The notes beneath the pieces were generated by a model. It made no database searches, was not told the origin of the DNA, and worked only from the letters and a program-made list of their open reading frames with translations. Below are positions 36,120 through 46,489 of a DNA stretch of 64,000 nt, piece after piece (positions within the stretch are counted from its first letter, which is position 1; every line of letters starts with the position of its first letter). The DNA comes from Pieris napi (taxonomy: Eukaryota > Arthropoda > Insecta > Lepidoptera > Pieridae), in contig NC_062259.1 in NCBI RefSeq assembly GCF_905475465.1, positions 8,070,501 to 8,134,500 of the forward strand, written 5' to 3'. The translations under genes were made by a program, and so were the position numbers.

Positions 36120-39100
36120 AATTAAATATACAATCAAAAAAAGAATTACCTTATATCAAAATTAACAATCCACCTTTAAACCTTCTTATTGATACAGGAG
36201 CAAACCAATCATTCATAAGCCCTGAAGCAGTAGATAAATATTTCAGTAATATTCCGAAAATGTACGATCCTTTTGAAGTTACTAATTCTAGATTAACAAG
36301 TGTTCATGAACACTCAATATCAATTCCTAGTTTTCCTGAATTTAATGAGACTAAAAATATAAAATTATTTATCTATAAATTTCATAATTATTTTGATGGT
36401 TTGATAGGATTAGATTTATTAGAAAACTGTAGAATCGATTTTAAAGACGATATACTAATCACTGACAATGCAAAAATCCCTCTATTGCGTTATAAATGTA
36501 AAAAATACACAGAACAAATAATACCAGCGAAATCATCTCGTTTAGTTGGTATACCGATACATCATGACGATGGTGACGTGTTTATACCAGAACAAATAAT
36601 AAGTAATTGCATTATTCACGAATGCATTACTAATGTGACTGATTGGACTGGTATAGTAGAAGTTGAGAATATGACAGACGAAGACATTGTATTTCCAATA
36701 GACAGACCTTTACAACTTGACTTATTTAACTTTGAAAGTTCTTATACTGAACTAGACTCAGACAGGGTAAACCAAGTTTTAGACAGACTTAGAACTGACC
36801 ATTTAAATAGTGAAGAACGAATAAATTTAGAAACCTTATGTAAGCGATACGCTGACATATTTTACATTGAAGGCGAACCATTAACCTTTACTAATAAAAT
36901 CAAACATAGCATTAGAACTCATGATGAAAACCCAGTCTATACCAAAAGTTACAGATATCCTTTTGTACATCGTCAGGAAGTTAGGGAACAGATAAGTAAA
37001 ATGCTCGAACAGGGTATAATACGACCTTCTGACTCTGCTTGGAGCTCACCCATTTGGGTAGTCCCAAAGAAAGCTGATGCATCTGGTAGACAAAAATGGC
37101 GACTTGTAGTGGACTTTAGGAAGTTAAACGACAAGACTATTGACGATAAATACCCTATTCCAAACATCACTGACGTTTTAGACAAATTAGGTAGGTGTCA
37201 GTATTTTACGACTCTTGACCTTGCATCTGGCTTTTACCAAGTCGAGATGAATCCTGAAGACATACCGAAGACAGCATTTAACGTAGAACACGGTCATTTT
37301 GAATTTCTACGCATGCCAATGGGACTCAAAAATTCACCTTCGACATTTCAGCGTGTAATGGACAACATCCTTAAGGGTTTACAAAATGAGATATGTTTAG
37401 TGTACCTTGATGACATCATAGTTTTTAGCACATCTTTGCAGGAGCATATAATTAATTTAGAAAAAGTATTTAACAGACTGAGAGAGTCCAATTTTAAGAT
37501 CCAGATGGACAAATCTGAATTTTTAAAACTTGAAACTGCTTACCTTGGTCATATAATTAGTAATGAAGGTATTAAACCGAACCCCGATAAAATTAGAGCC
37601 ATAGAAAATTATCCTTTACCTAAAACAACAAAGGAAATTAAACAATTTTTAGGACTATTAGGTTATTATAGGAAGTTCATACCTGACTTTGCACGACTAA
37701 CGAAACCGATGACTAAATGTCTTAAAAAGACTAACAAAATAACTTTAGACTCTGACTATATCAAATGTTTTGAGAAATGCAAAACCTTACTTACTAACGA
37801 TCCTATTTTACAATATCCCGACTTTAACAAAGAGTTCATTCTGACAACAGACGCCTCCAACGTAGCTTTAGGGGCAGTACTTTCACAAGGCACAGTAGGC
37901 TCTGACAAACCGATCTGCTATGCTTCTAGAACATTAAGTGACAGCGAATTGAATTACAGTACCATCGAAAAAGAACTTTTGGCAATAGTTTGGGCCACTA
38001 AGTATTTTAGACCCTATTTGTTTGGTAGGAAATTCAAAATTATTACAGACCATAAACCACTCCAGTGGATTATGAATTTGAAGGAACCGAACTCGAGACT
38101 GACGCGATGGCGACTTAAATTGAGTGAGTTTGACTATACAGTGATTTACAAAAAAGGAAAATATAATACCAACGCTGACGCTTTATCCCGTGTACAAATT
38201 AATAACGAGGAAATAGAGTCACTTCTAAAAGAATGTGGTATAGATGTGTCAGTAAGACCAGAACCACCTGGATCTACCACTGTAACAGCACACACATCCG
38301 CTGAAAATCCTATCCTTGAAATACCTATCACAGATGAACCACTTAACAAATTCCATAGACAGGTTTGTTTGACTATAGTAGGTGACATTAAAAGAAGACC
38401 GAATGTTACTAAACCTTTTGATACCCATACGCGTACGCATATACAAGTCTCAGAGTCTTCATTAGAACAAGATGTCATAAATGCAATAAAAGAATTTGTC
38501 AATCCTAAAATAAAGACTGCTATTAAAATAACTCCACCATTAGGTATGTATTCGATAATCCCAATCTTACAAAATAACTTTAAATGTAACTCTATGCATC
38601 TGGTTTTAGTGAAAACTGAGTTAGAAGATGTTAAGGAGTATTTACGGCAGCAAGAAATAATTAAACACTATCATGAAGGTAAAACTAACCATAGAGGTAT
38701 CAATGAATGTTATTTGGCCTTATCACGTCGTTATTACTGGCCTAAAATGAGGGAAGAAATTACTAAATACATAAATGAATGTACAATTTGCGGACAAACT
38801 AAATATGATAGAAATCCAATTAGACCACAGTTTAACATAGTACCACCTGCAACAAAGCCTTTTGAGATAGTTCATATGGACCTATTCACAGCGCAAGCTG
38901 AAAAATATCTTACCTTTGTAGATTCTTTTTCAAAATACGGCCAAGCATATCACTTACGAGATGGTACAGCTATAAGTATCATTCAAGGTCTATTACATTT
39001 CAGTACTCATCATGGACTACCTTTGACTATTGTGACAGATAACGGGACTGAGTTCACTAATCAACTTTTCGCAGAATTTGTTAGACTTCATAAAATTAAT

Positions 39101-39715
39101 CATCATAGAACACTAGCTCATTCGCCTAATGACAACGGCATTATTGAAAGATTTCATTCTTCATTACTAGAACACCTTCGTATCCTTTGCCTGAAAAATA
39201 AAGATGAACCCACGATAAATCAAATACCTTATGCAATCCTAGCTTATAACAGTTCAGTACATAGTTTCACCAAATGTAGACCACACGATATCATTAGAGG
39301 TCATTTTGATCCTAGAGACCCTTTAGATCTTAATTTAGCTGAACACCTTATGCAACAATATATTATAACTCATAGAGACCAAATGAAGACAGTATATGAA
39401 ATGATTAGCGAAGCTACAACTATTGACCGTACGAATTTAATGACTAATAGAAATAAAAATCGTGAGCCAGAAACTGAATATGTACCCGATCAGCAGGTTT
39501 TTATTAAGAACCCCTTAGCAAGTAGACAAAAGTTAGCACCACGATACACTCACGACACAGTTCTTGCAGATCTACCCATACACATTTACACTTCAAAGAA
39601 AAAAGGACCTGTTGCTAAATGTCGCTTGAAACGAGTACCAAAGTCATCAAAATTGTTACAGGTACCGACTAATACTGATAATGACAATGACGAAGGCAGC
39701 AGAGATAAAACTTGA
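36071..39715 (+). CDS. pol: Retrotransposon Pol: protease, RT, RNase H, integrase
   Basis: The Pol frame is -1 relative to Gag and overlaps it from 36071 to 36119, so it is presumably made by ribosomal frameshifting. Domains in order: aspartic protease (LLIDTGANQSFI near 36180), reverse transcriptase with LDLASGFYQVEM and the catalytic YLDDIIVFS, RNase H (TTDASNVALGAVLSQG, YSTIEKELLAIVW), and integrase with an HHCC finger (HYHEGKTNHRG ... CTICGQTK) and DDE residues in HMDLF, VTDNGTEF and GIIERFHSSL. All key residues are present. An ATG at 36260 is internal and not the likely start. The last codons overlap the env-like gene by 35 bp. Confidence 0.92.
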   Translation, partial: KTSGFSTEPSKFPTRIELNIQSKKELPYIKINNPPLNLLIDTGANQSFISPEAVDKYFSNIPKMYDPFEVTNSRLTSVHEHSISIPSFPEFNETKNIKLFIYKFHNYFDGLIGLDLLENCRIDFKDDILITDNAKIPLLRYKCKKYTEQIIPAKSSRLVGIPIHHDDGDVFIPEQIISNCIIHECITNVTDWTGIVEVENMTDEDIVFPIDRPLQLDLFNFESSYTELDSDRVNQVLDRLRTDHLNSEERINLETLCKRYADIFYIEGEPLTFTNKIKHSIRTHDENPVYTKSYRYPFVHRQEVREQISKMLEQGIIRPSDSAWSSPIWVVPKKADASGRQKWRLVVDFRKLNDKTIDDKYPIPNITDVLDKLGRCQYFTTLDLASGFYQVEMNPEDIPKTAFNVEHGHFEFLRMPMGLKNSPSTFQRVMDNILKGLQNEICLVYLDDIIVFSTSLQEHIINLEKVFNRLRESNFKIQMDKSEFLKLETAYLGHIISNEGIKPNPDKIRAIENYPLPKTTKEIKQFLGLLGYYRKFIPDFARLTKPMTKCLKKTNKITLDSDYIKCFEKCKTLLTNDPILQYPDFNKEFILTTDASNVALGAVLSQGTVGSDKPICYASRTLSDSELNYSTIEKELLAIVWATKYFRPYLFGRKFKIITDHKPLQWIMNLKEPNSRLTRWRLKLSEFDYTVIYKKGKYNTNADALSRVQINNEEIESLLKECGIDVSVRPEPPGSTTVTAHTSAENPILEIPITDEPLNKFHRQVCLTIVGDIKRRPNVTKPFDTHTRTHIQVSESSLEQDVINAIKEFVNPKIKTAIKITPPLGMYSIIPILQNNFKCNSMHLVLVKTELEDVKEYLRQQEIIKHYHEGKTNHRGINECYLALSRRYYWPKMREEITKYINECTICGQTKYDRNPIRPQFNIVPPATKPFEIVHMDLFTAQAEKYLTFVDSFSKYGQAYHLRDGTAISIIQGLLHFSTHHGLPLTIVTDNGTEFTNQLFAEFVRLHKINHHRTLAHSPNDNGIIERFHSSLLEHLRILCLKNKDEPTINQIPYAILAYNSSVHSFTKCRPHDIIRGHFDPRDPLDLNLAEHLMQQYIITHRDQMKTVYEMISEATTIDRTNLMTNRNKNREPETEYVPDQQVFIKNPLASRQKLAPRYTHDTVLADLPIHIYTSKKKGPVAKCRLKRVPKSSKLLQVPTNTDNDNDEGSRDKT

Positions 39716-41345
39716 GACTCTTGACAATGGACCTGGACTTTTACCCTTTAAACTTGGTCAAGCTAAGCTAATATCTCATTATCATACCTTTATACAATAT
39801 TTAGAACTTTCAGAACTAGAGAATCGTATTAATTCTATAAATGAACAGTTAGACTATTTTAAAATTCAACTAGATAATACTACTTTGCCTATATATGAAA
39901 TTCAGATTGATTATCTTTATACTAAATTGTCAAAAATAGATTCGCAATTAAAAACCTTGGAACCTTCTAAAGTAAAAAGGGGACTTATTAATGGATTAGG
40001 ATCATTAATTAAAGGTCTTACAGGTAATTTGGATCATGAAGATGCTGAAAGATTTAATAAAGCTATAGAGTTATTAGAAGCAAATGAAAATAAATTAGTT
40101 TCTGAGTTAAATGATCATATAAGTATTAATAAAAATTGGACGAGCCAATATTCGCAACTTATTAGTAATTTAGCGGAAAATCAAATTAAAATCAATGAAA
40201 CACTGAAATTAGTTATGGATAAGCATTATCTTTTTGAAGTTAAGTTTGCTAAATTCGCTCAATTATTAGCTATTATTACTGAAAATACAGATGATTTATA
40301 TTTAGAGCTAATTAGAATAGAGAATATTTTAGGATTTATACGTGCAGCGAGCACGCATCATAGTATGATAAGCATAGATAACTTAGAATACATGATAGGT
40401 AGATTAAGAGAAATATATAGTAATAATGAAATCTTAGATATTGATTTGAGAGAATATTATAATCTTATAAAACCAGGTAGTTATTTCATAGGTAAGAGAA
40501 TTGTTATAATTTTTAAAATTCCTGTAATATCTAAAGATAGTTACGACTTATTTAGGCTTGCCATTGTTCCTAATAAATTCCAACAGACCTTTATACCTAT
40601 ACATCCTTTCATAGCAACCAATGGGAAATATTTCATGTATTTGCAAACCGAATGCCCGGAAGTCGGCGAATACCTTCTCTGTGAGAAAAGCACAAATTAT
40701 TACCAGCCTCAAGAACACGCAGATTGTATCCAGAGTATTATCATTCATCAATCTTTAGATAAATCATGTATCCCCACTGAAGTCTCCATTACAAGACAAG
40801 CTATGGAACAACTGGATGATAGACACTATACTATTGTCTTCCCAAAGCCTACGAATGTCGAACTTCAATGTGAATGGCAGGAATATGTATCCTTATCTGG
40901 CAGCTACTTAGCAACAATTCCCCATGAATGTTCATTACGAACAGATACCTTTAAGATAACCAATAGCGAAGATGAAGTCAAGGGACAGCCGCTGAAGATC
41001 ACCGAGATACGAAGTAATTTCACTGAAGTTCAAATTAACGAGATTCCACATATAACTCTAAATTCTTTAAATCTCGATAACTTACATCATCTGGAAAACA
41101 GAATTATGCTACAGAATCCCATACGTCTTGCCCACTTTGATTCTTCACTGTACCATACAACGTTGCCCCTCTATGCACTTGTATCTGGTATAGTTATAAT
41201 TTTCCTTGCCTATATTCTTCGACGATACCTGCGAAAGAACCCTACTACACCAGAAGAAGAACCAAGAAGCAACCCTATATATGCTGTTCCTGATTCTGAA
41301 GAACCTGGAGTACCAGCAACATTTTCCCTCAAGGTGCTCAAATAG
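39681..41345 (+). CDS. env: Env-like (F-type) protein of the retroelement
   Basis: A 554-residue frame follows pol. Around residue 97-100 is a furin-type site KVKR. It is directly followed by a glycine-rich, fusion-peptide-like segment (GLINGLGSLIKGLTG), the layout of errantivirus and baculovirus F-type proteins. Predicted heptad-rich stretches come next. A cysteine-bearing middle (CPEVGEYLLCEKS) follows, and one transmembrane helix near residues 497-513 (LVSGIVIIFLAYILRR) sits before a short basic tail. The frame as read lacks a classical signal peptide. Errantivirus env is made from a spliced RNA, and plausible donor (34582) and acceptor (39661) sites exist. Uninterrupted. Confidence 0.85.
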   Translation: MTMTKAAEIKLETLDNGPGLLPFKLGQAKLISHYHTFIQYLELSELENRINSINEQLDYFKIQLDNTTLPIYEIQIDYLYTKLSKIDSQLKTLEPSKVKRGLINGLGSLIKGLTGNLDHEDAERFNKAIELLEANENKLVSELNDHISINKNWTSQYSQLISNLAENQIKINETLKLVMDKHYLFEVKFAKFAQLLAIITENTDDLYLELIRIENILGFIRAASTHHSMISIDNLEYMIGRLREIYSNNEILDIDLREYYNLIKPGSYFIGKRIVIIFKIPVISKDSYDLFRLAIVPNKFQQTFIPIHPFIATNGKYFMYLQTECPEVGEYLLCEKSTNYYQPQEHADCIQSIIIHQSLDKSCIPTEVSITRQAMEQLDDRHYTIVFPKPTNVELQCEWQEYVSLSGSYLATIPHECSLRTDTFKITNSEDEVKGQPLKITEIRSNFTEVQINEIPHITLNSLNLDNLHHLENRIMLQNPIRLAHFDSSLYHTTLPLYALVSGIVIIFLAYILRRYLRKNPTTPEEEPRSNPIYAVPDSEEPGVPATFSLKVLK

Positions 41346-41355
41346 TTGCTGTTCT

Positions 41356-41366
41356 GAGGGTGGAGG
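41356..41366 (+). other. Polypurine tract
   Basis: GAGGGTGGAGG immediately before the 3' LTR; the expected plus-strand primer of LTR elements. Confidence 0.75.
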
Positions 41367-41626
41367 AATTACATACGGTACCCTAAAGAACTTTGCTGAC
41401 ATCGCGGCACGTGTATGGTCAACGTGCCGGCTTCAAGGAATTACTCTGCTGACACAGTGTTTACCGCGATTTAACATTTTAATTAAATAAAATATGTTTG
41501 CCACTCCGATTATATCTAGCATCGATAACGGATGTCATTTTGTAATTTAATTATAAGTTTAAATGTAATAAATACCTAGCTAACTATTGGTTTTTTTTGG
41601 GAGTCCGGGCTGACGAAATCGTAATT
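41367..41626 (+). repeat. 3' long terminal repeat
   Basis: 260 bp identical by eye to the 5' LTR; followed by the CACA target duplication and then the remaining Harbinger end. Confidence 0.9.
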
Positions 41627-41848
41627 CACACGTCAACAATTGTCGCTAAACTGATGTTTACGCTTGTCGGGCGAGAGCTTGTCAACATGATGCTGTCAAC
41701 TCTGCAACACGCAGTGTTGCCAGCAACATGTTGACAGCAACTCCGCAACACGTTGATTCAACTTTGTTGCTCAACAAATGTTTCCCATGAATACGGGGCA
41801 TTACAGTCATAAAGTATAACGAAAAATAAAACGCAGTTTATTATTAGA

Positions 41849-42285
41849 GCGAGTACACATTGGGCGTTTCACGCGCGTTGGTTGTATACATGCACCGCGC
41901 TCGACGAGCGTTACTAGGGCGAGTATACTGTATATTATGTCGAAGTAAAGTAGCTAAATCAGAGAGGTAATTGAATCTCTAGACATTTAATTAAAGATCG
42001 ATATTCATTCAAGTCGCTAAAGTTCCTTTAAACAAGTGAATGAACGAAACGTTTAACGAGTTTCCTAAACGTTCCTAGACAACAAGACGCATTTCAACTT
42101 TGGTAGGGTAACCAAGATATTTGATTGGAAAAAATATATATTTTTATATTTTCCTAAATAATATTTCATTATTTAGGATTTTTTTTTATTTTATGTTTCT
42201 TTAATTGTACACTTCAATCAGACCTCGTAATTTTTATAACACGCGTTCAAAATCGCACGCTTCAAAACGCCTAATGTGTACCCGT
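41849..42285. mobile_element. Possible MITE
   Basis: GCGAGTACACATTGGGCGTTT on the left faces AAACGCCTAATGTGTACCCG on the right as imperfect inverted ends about 440 bp apart. The interior is AT-rich with CGCTCGACGAGCG. No target duplication could be settled. Confidence 0.5.
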
Positions 42286-42329
42286 CATTGAGTTCAACGT
42301 TACGAACGTTCGTAACGTTGAACTCAATG
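42286..42329. repeat. Perfect 44-bp palindrome
   Basis: CATTGAGTTCAACGTTACGA... reads the same on both strands without any spacer, centred between AAC and GTT at 42307/42308. It directly follows the right end of the possible MITE. No known binding site is recognised. Confidence 0.9.
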
Positions 42330-42363
42330 GCGCGGGCGGCGCGTAGAGGCCGCAATTGAGTGA

Positions 42364-42926
42364 TCACGCATCAATGCACAGATGCACGTGTGTGAACTCA
42401 TCGGTAGCGCGCAAACGACTAAAGGCGCGGGTTTTGTTTTTTTTTAAATGGAATAAATCTATATTATGTTGACCTGAAAGGCCTTGACAGTTCAGCTCGG
42501 ACTGTTTTGGCGAGCGTTTCTCTGCCGAGATCCTGACCTCAGCTTGGGCCGTCGTGAGGTGGTCAGTAGCCTGAAGGGCAGTAAGAAAGCTCACTGGAGC
42601 TGTCTTCCTCGGTGAAGGCGGTTATTAACCTTAATCTGAATTTGCTTTGACACGCTGGCGGCTATTATTTCGTCGTTAGCTAACGTCAAAATTCCATCAG
42701 GATTACCCGGATGCGTTAAGATGTGTGAGGGCCTTGGGGTGTTGTAGTTCATGCTTTTACGCACCAACGGATTGGGATTGTGTTTAGCCTTGTCGATGTG
42801 GTGTTTGGACGCCATCTTCATCCTTTGGGCTATGGTATGGAGCGCGGGACAAGCTGCTCCCATATTTACAAGAAGGGAGCGGCGCGCGGCCCGCGCAATT
42901 AAGCTCGGCGTCGGCGCGGATATCAT
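42364..42926 (-). other. GC-rich block with unrecognised short frames
   Basis: Base composition here differs from the AT-rich surroundings. On the minus strand 42591-42926 stays open for 111 codons (with KHHIDKAKHNPNPLV and ILTLANDEIIAASV), and a second frame follows at 42364-42594. I do not recognise either. It may be a transposon remnant or an untranslated exon of a neighbouring gene; coding status is unproven. Confidence 0.3.
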
Positions 42927-42945
42927 CTACGTTATCAATGAATGA

Positions 42946-43364
42946 CAGCGCGCATTATTTAATGAATATTTGTATAAATTATGCACATTTTGCTTTGTCA
43001 AATATACTTTGGATTTAGCAAATATATCTAAGATAGAGGTTGTTCGAACACTTATAATACGAAAAGGGCTGTACCGATTTTCTGGCTTTTCATTTGTCGC
43101 CGAATAACTATGGAAAATTTACGTATAAAAGGAGATTGTACATGTGTTTCGTAACTGTCAAACATTTAAAGTCCATCCCGTCGATACGGTAGGTAATCTT
43201 TCTGCTCAAAATGAAGAACGTATTTAAATAAAGGTTTTGAATCGACAGGATATATCAATAATATCCGGCATAATGTAGCATAATGTCAGTTATGAAAAGG
43301 GATTGACATATTGGCGGTCAAATATTTATGCGTGCGTTCAGATGCTTATTTCTTTTTGTGTTCA
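42946..43364. other. Spacer, nothing recognised
   Basis: A phrase GGGCTGTACCGATTTTCTGG near 43066 recalls the Helitron interior, but no ends were found. Confidence 0.35.
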
Positions 43365-43637
43365 TCTTTACATATAAAATTCTACTGTACGTTTGTATGT
43401 CACTGACCTCCTCTTAAACGGACCGATTTTAATGATTTTTTTTTGTATGTGTTTACGTGGCGCCGTGGATAGTTAAGATTAACAAATCAGCCCGGCAGAT
43501 GGCGATGCAGTCGGAATCTAGGTTATTAAACTAAAAAAAATAAACAGCTTGTATATATAAAATATACTGTGGATGTGTTCGTAATTAAATGTAAGAAGTG
43601 TGTATGTACAAATGTCGTCGTCTGTCGGATCCGCTAG
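43365..43637 (+). mobile_element. Short Helitron
   Basis: Starts TCTTTACATATAAAATTCTA and ends CTGTCGGATCCGCTAG followed by T. It shares AAATCAGCCCGGCAGATGGC with the copies at 4950 and 29020 but is about 50 bp longer. Confidence 0.7.
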
Positions 43638-43759
43638 TTTTTTATAAAGTAGTGAAGTTATAAATTAAGTTCAGCTAATCTGTAACACGACATTCATTGA
43701 CTGTAAGGCGGCTAGGTTATATATGAATATGTAACACTGACATATTTATTTATTATTAG

Positions 43760-45201
43760 GTTTTTTGGGCCTTCCAGGCAGCGGTACTTCTTCTAAGTGG
43801 TAAGACTGGTCGAGATGCCTTTTTTAGATTGGAGGAACAGCACCACCTTCCGTTCTTTAGGTACCTATATACCCAGAAATATCTTTCGGTAGGAATATTA
43901 ATACTTCTCGAAGGAACTTTATTGCAAAAGCTAACTCATTGTAAGGAAATAAAAAATGATTGTCTTGAGGAATCCTTAATTATGACCTCGTACTTATTAA
44001 AACGAAAAATTAATTTATTTGGATTTTTTTACATATTTCTGGCAACCTATAAAATAAAAATAAATGTGTTAAAAAAGTCAAACACCAACATCTGAAAAAA
44101 ATATTGGACGCTGAAAAATTTACAAGAAAAATCCCTTCTTTTATGGATAAACAAAAATAGTGTATAAAAATTAGGATCTAGATTAAAATTAGAATTAACA
44201 ATGGTTGAACATAAGGACATATTATCAAAAGTCGCAGATATGTAAGTTTTATTTTCTAACAGGCATTGATAAAATTTGCGAAACACAGCTGTGTCTGTTT
44301 ACCTGATACTGGACCTGCATATTTTAGAACTAAATGTTATTGTTTCGAAGTTTGTTTGTCCTGAGGACGAATTCAAGGTCGGTCATACTTACTCAGTCCT
44401 ATACAGGTATAAAAATTGAAACAATTTAATTGTAAGTTTATAATAACCGCCAAAAACTCTGCAGGAAACGCAGCCCTCTTTCAATACGGTACGCTATCAT
44501 ATTTTATTTTTATAGACCTCTGCAGCGGCCTGGTTTTGATGCCTTAGAGGTATCAGCACCTGTCCTTGTACAAATGAATCCAAATGGTAAATGGGAGAAC
44601 ACAAAGCCTGGCAATTTGGACGAAGAGCGATTGAAAGCTATTGTTCAGCATTTGGTAAAGTCGAAAGCTTTATCGGCTGCTCAAAGTTACTGCTGCCAAT
44701 GTGCTTCCGAAGGATTGGTAAAAATCATTTTTAATAACAGTATCTAAAATCCTTTAAATACTAGTACAAAGAAATAGTATAGGCATTTTCTGTTTGTAAT
44801 ATCGACGCAGTTGTTCTATGTTGTACTATTATACTGCATGCCATACCTAGGTCTAAGCGGTAGAAAGCTTATGTTTTTCAAAAAGTTCACGTGTATTTCA
44901 CATAATATAGGTTATATAATTCAAGATTTAAAAAAATAAAATTTACTCTTTTCAGAAAGGCAACGACAACCCTAATTATATTCCAGTAATTATGATGCCT
45001 ATATATTCTGCAGATGACTGCCCTTTTGATTTAGATTGTGAGGCAAAAAAAATTCAAGAAGCGGAAACGAAACCAACAAAAAAAGAAAAAGTACAAAGCT
45101 TGCAAAAAGACTCAGACAAGGATAAGGATAAGAAAAAAAGCAAGAAACGTGGCTTTGTCCTACAAAGGCTAACCGATTTTGATTTACTTTCCCAATGGTG
45201 A
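43760..45201 (+). CDS. Spliced gene of unknown function, 5' part not found (paralogue B)
   Basis: Four exons join in frame: 43760-43860, 44182-44241, 44516-44717 and 44956-45201, with AG/GT borders, giving 202 residues to a TGA stop. An upstream exon with the start codon was not found. The protein includes AVLLLSGKTGRDAFFRLEEQ, RPGFDALEVSAPVLVQMNP, a YCCQCASEG motif, IPVIMMPIYSADDCPFDLDC and a very lysine-rich tail. It ends DFDLLSQW exactly like the gene at 28425-30942. No signal peptide is visible. The family is not recognised. The short 60-nt exon is supported by phase and by its borders but is the least certain. Confidence 0.72.
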
Positions 45202-45245
45202 TTAAAAATAGTATTGTAACGTTATATGTGGTGGTTTGTGAAGCG

Positions 45246-45251
45246 AATAAA
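45246..45251 (+). promoter_or_regulatory. Poly(A) signal of paralogue B
   Basis: AATAAA 45 bp after the stop codon. Confidence 0.6.
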
Positions 45252-46489
45252 ATGTTCAGAATTGGGATATTATTTTAGAATATCATGCCATCTAGATGGT
45301 CGAAAGAGAATCGTATTCTATTACGCTATGCTACTTTGCGCAATATTGTAGTGTGCCAAGCCCACGGGTCATCTGTCTGCTCACTACTAGAATGGTATAA
45401 CCTCATGTTGTGGGAGCCCACACCAAAGACTAGGCTAATATATGAAAAGGGATCCCGAGAAACTACAGAGGCACTCTTTTTACAAAAAAAACAATACTAG
45501 TAAAAAATTTAAACCCACGAAAATCTAAATTCACAAAACAGTAAAACAATAACAATTTCACTGGCCGTGCTATAAGTTAGAACTCCAAATTTAAAGAGAA
45601 ATATATTCATCAGCCAAAATCATCCCTTGATGTTAAACATTCTTTGTTTCTGTCACTGCCGCCGCAATTAACTCCTTTTTCTACCTTGTGGTTATTGCCC
45701 ATGTCTTTATGTATTTTAATCAATATACCTGATTCATATATAAGTTTGATTTCATATAACTGTAAGAGTATATTATCGATCGGGTTAATAAATGTACGAA
45801 CGTACTTAGTGATTATTATTTATTTATCTGTATTATTTACTGCTTGACATTATTATAGAACTATTTTACGACATTTGTCTGCGAATTAGGCTAGGAAAAT
45901 GTAAAAAAAACAATATTTGAATTGGCTCTACGATATTTTAGTCTATAATATGTTATAGAAGGCAGTTCAAAACTGTACTCTACCACTCCATGAAACTATA
46001 GAGCTTTTCGATTCGAATTTGAAAATATTAAGTAACGAAATTTACATAATAATATGTAGTCCACGGATCTAAATTATATGGTTTATTTTTCTCTATATAG
46101 TATAAAAGTTGTTAATGACATAAGCTATGGAATATATTATCAGCAACAACAAAATATATTTATAAATTGAAAGTTGACAGTAGTGTTGACAACTGACAAA
46201 TGAATATTCATGTAAATTAATTTTCAGTTATACAATTAGTATTTATTATTTCTTTGTCTGTTTATTTATAAATGGTATCTTGATTGACTAAATATGATAA
46301 AGCATAAGAAAGTTAAAAATCAAAGAGCTATAATATGATGTCTATGTCATACCGATTTAAAAAAGGAAGCTAGCGAGGCGCAGCGCAGTGTTACCAGTTA
46401 ATTTTGGGCACTTACCCATCTCTATTCTCTACAGTATAGACATACGACTATTCACTTGCCATAAAATTAAAAAAAAAAAGACTATTCAC
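45252..46489. other. Intergenic DNA between paralogue B and ago
   Basis: An open stretch at 45285-45500 lacks recognisable similarity and is probably chance or an old repeat. The ago promoter should lie at the right-hand end. Confidence 0.35.

Larger units (their letters stand above)
34122..41626 (+). mobile_element. Gypsy/errantivirus-like LTR retrotransposon, apparently intact
   Basis: Two 260-bp LTRs, identical as far as I can read, bracket gag, pol and an env-like gene. The 4-bp target duplication CACA is at 34118-34121 and 41627-41630. LTR ends are AATTAC and GTAATT, perfect inverses. The primer site fits tRNA-Ser and a purine tract precedes the 3' LTR. No stop or frameshift interrupts the three genes apart from the natural gag-pol frame change. 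Such elements are endogenous insect retroviruses of the errantivirus type. Identical LTRs imply a very recent insertion. Confidence 0.92.
31232..41800 (+). mobile_element. PIF/Harbinger transposon carrying nested insertions
   Basis: Terminal inverted repeats begin GCCCCGTATTCATGG at 31233 and end in its near-complement CCCATGAATACGGGGC at 41799. TTA is duplicated outside (31229-31231 and 41801-41803). Inside are the two classical Harbinger genes: a spliced DDE transposase on plus and a Myb/MADF-like DNA-binding protein on minus. A 535-bp MITE (31871-32405) and a 7505-bp LTR retrotransposon (34122-41626) have been inserted. Without these and the retroelement's 4-bp duplication the transposon would be about 2.5 kb, normal for Harbinger. 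It separates two tandem paralogous host genes. Confidence 0.9.

Noticed and set aside
45285..45500. 71-codon frame after paralogue B as an additional exon
   Set aside because: It lies after the stop codon and poly(A) signal, with no acceptor and no recognised similarity.
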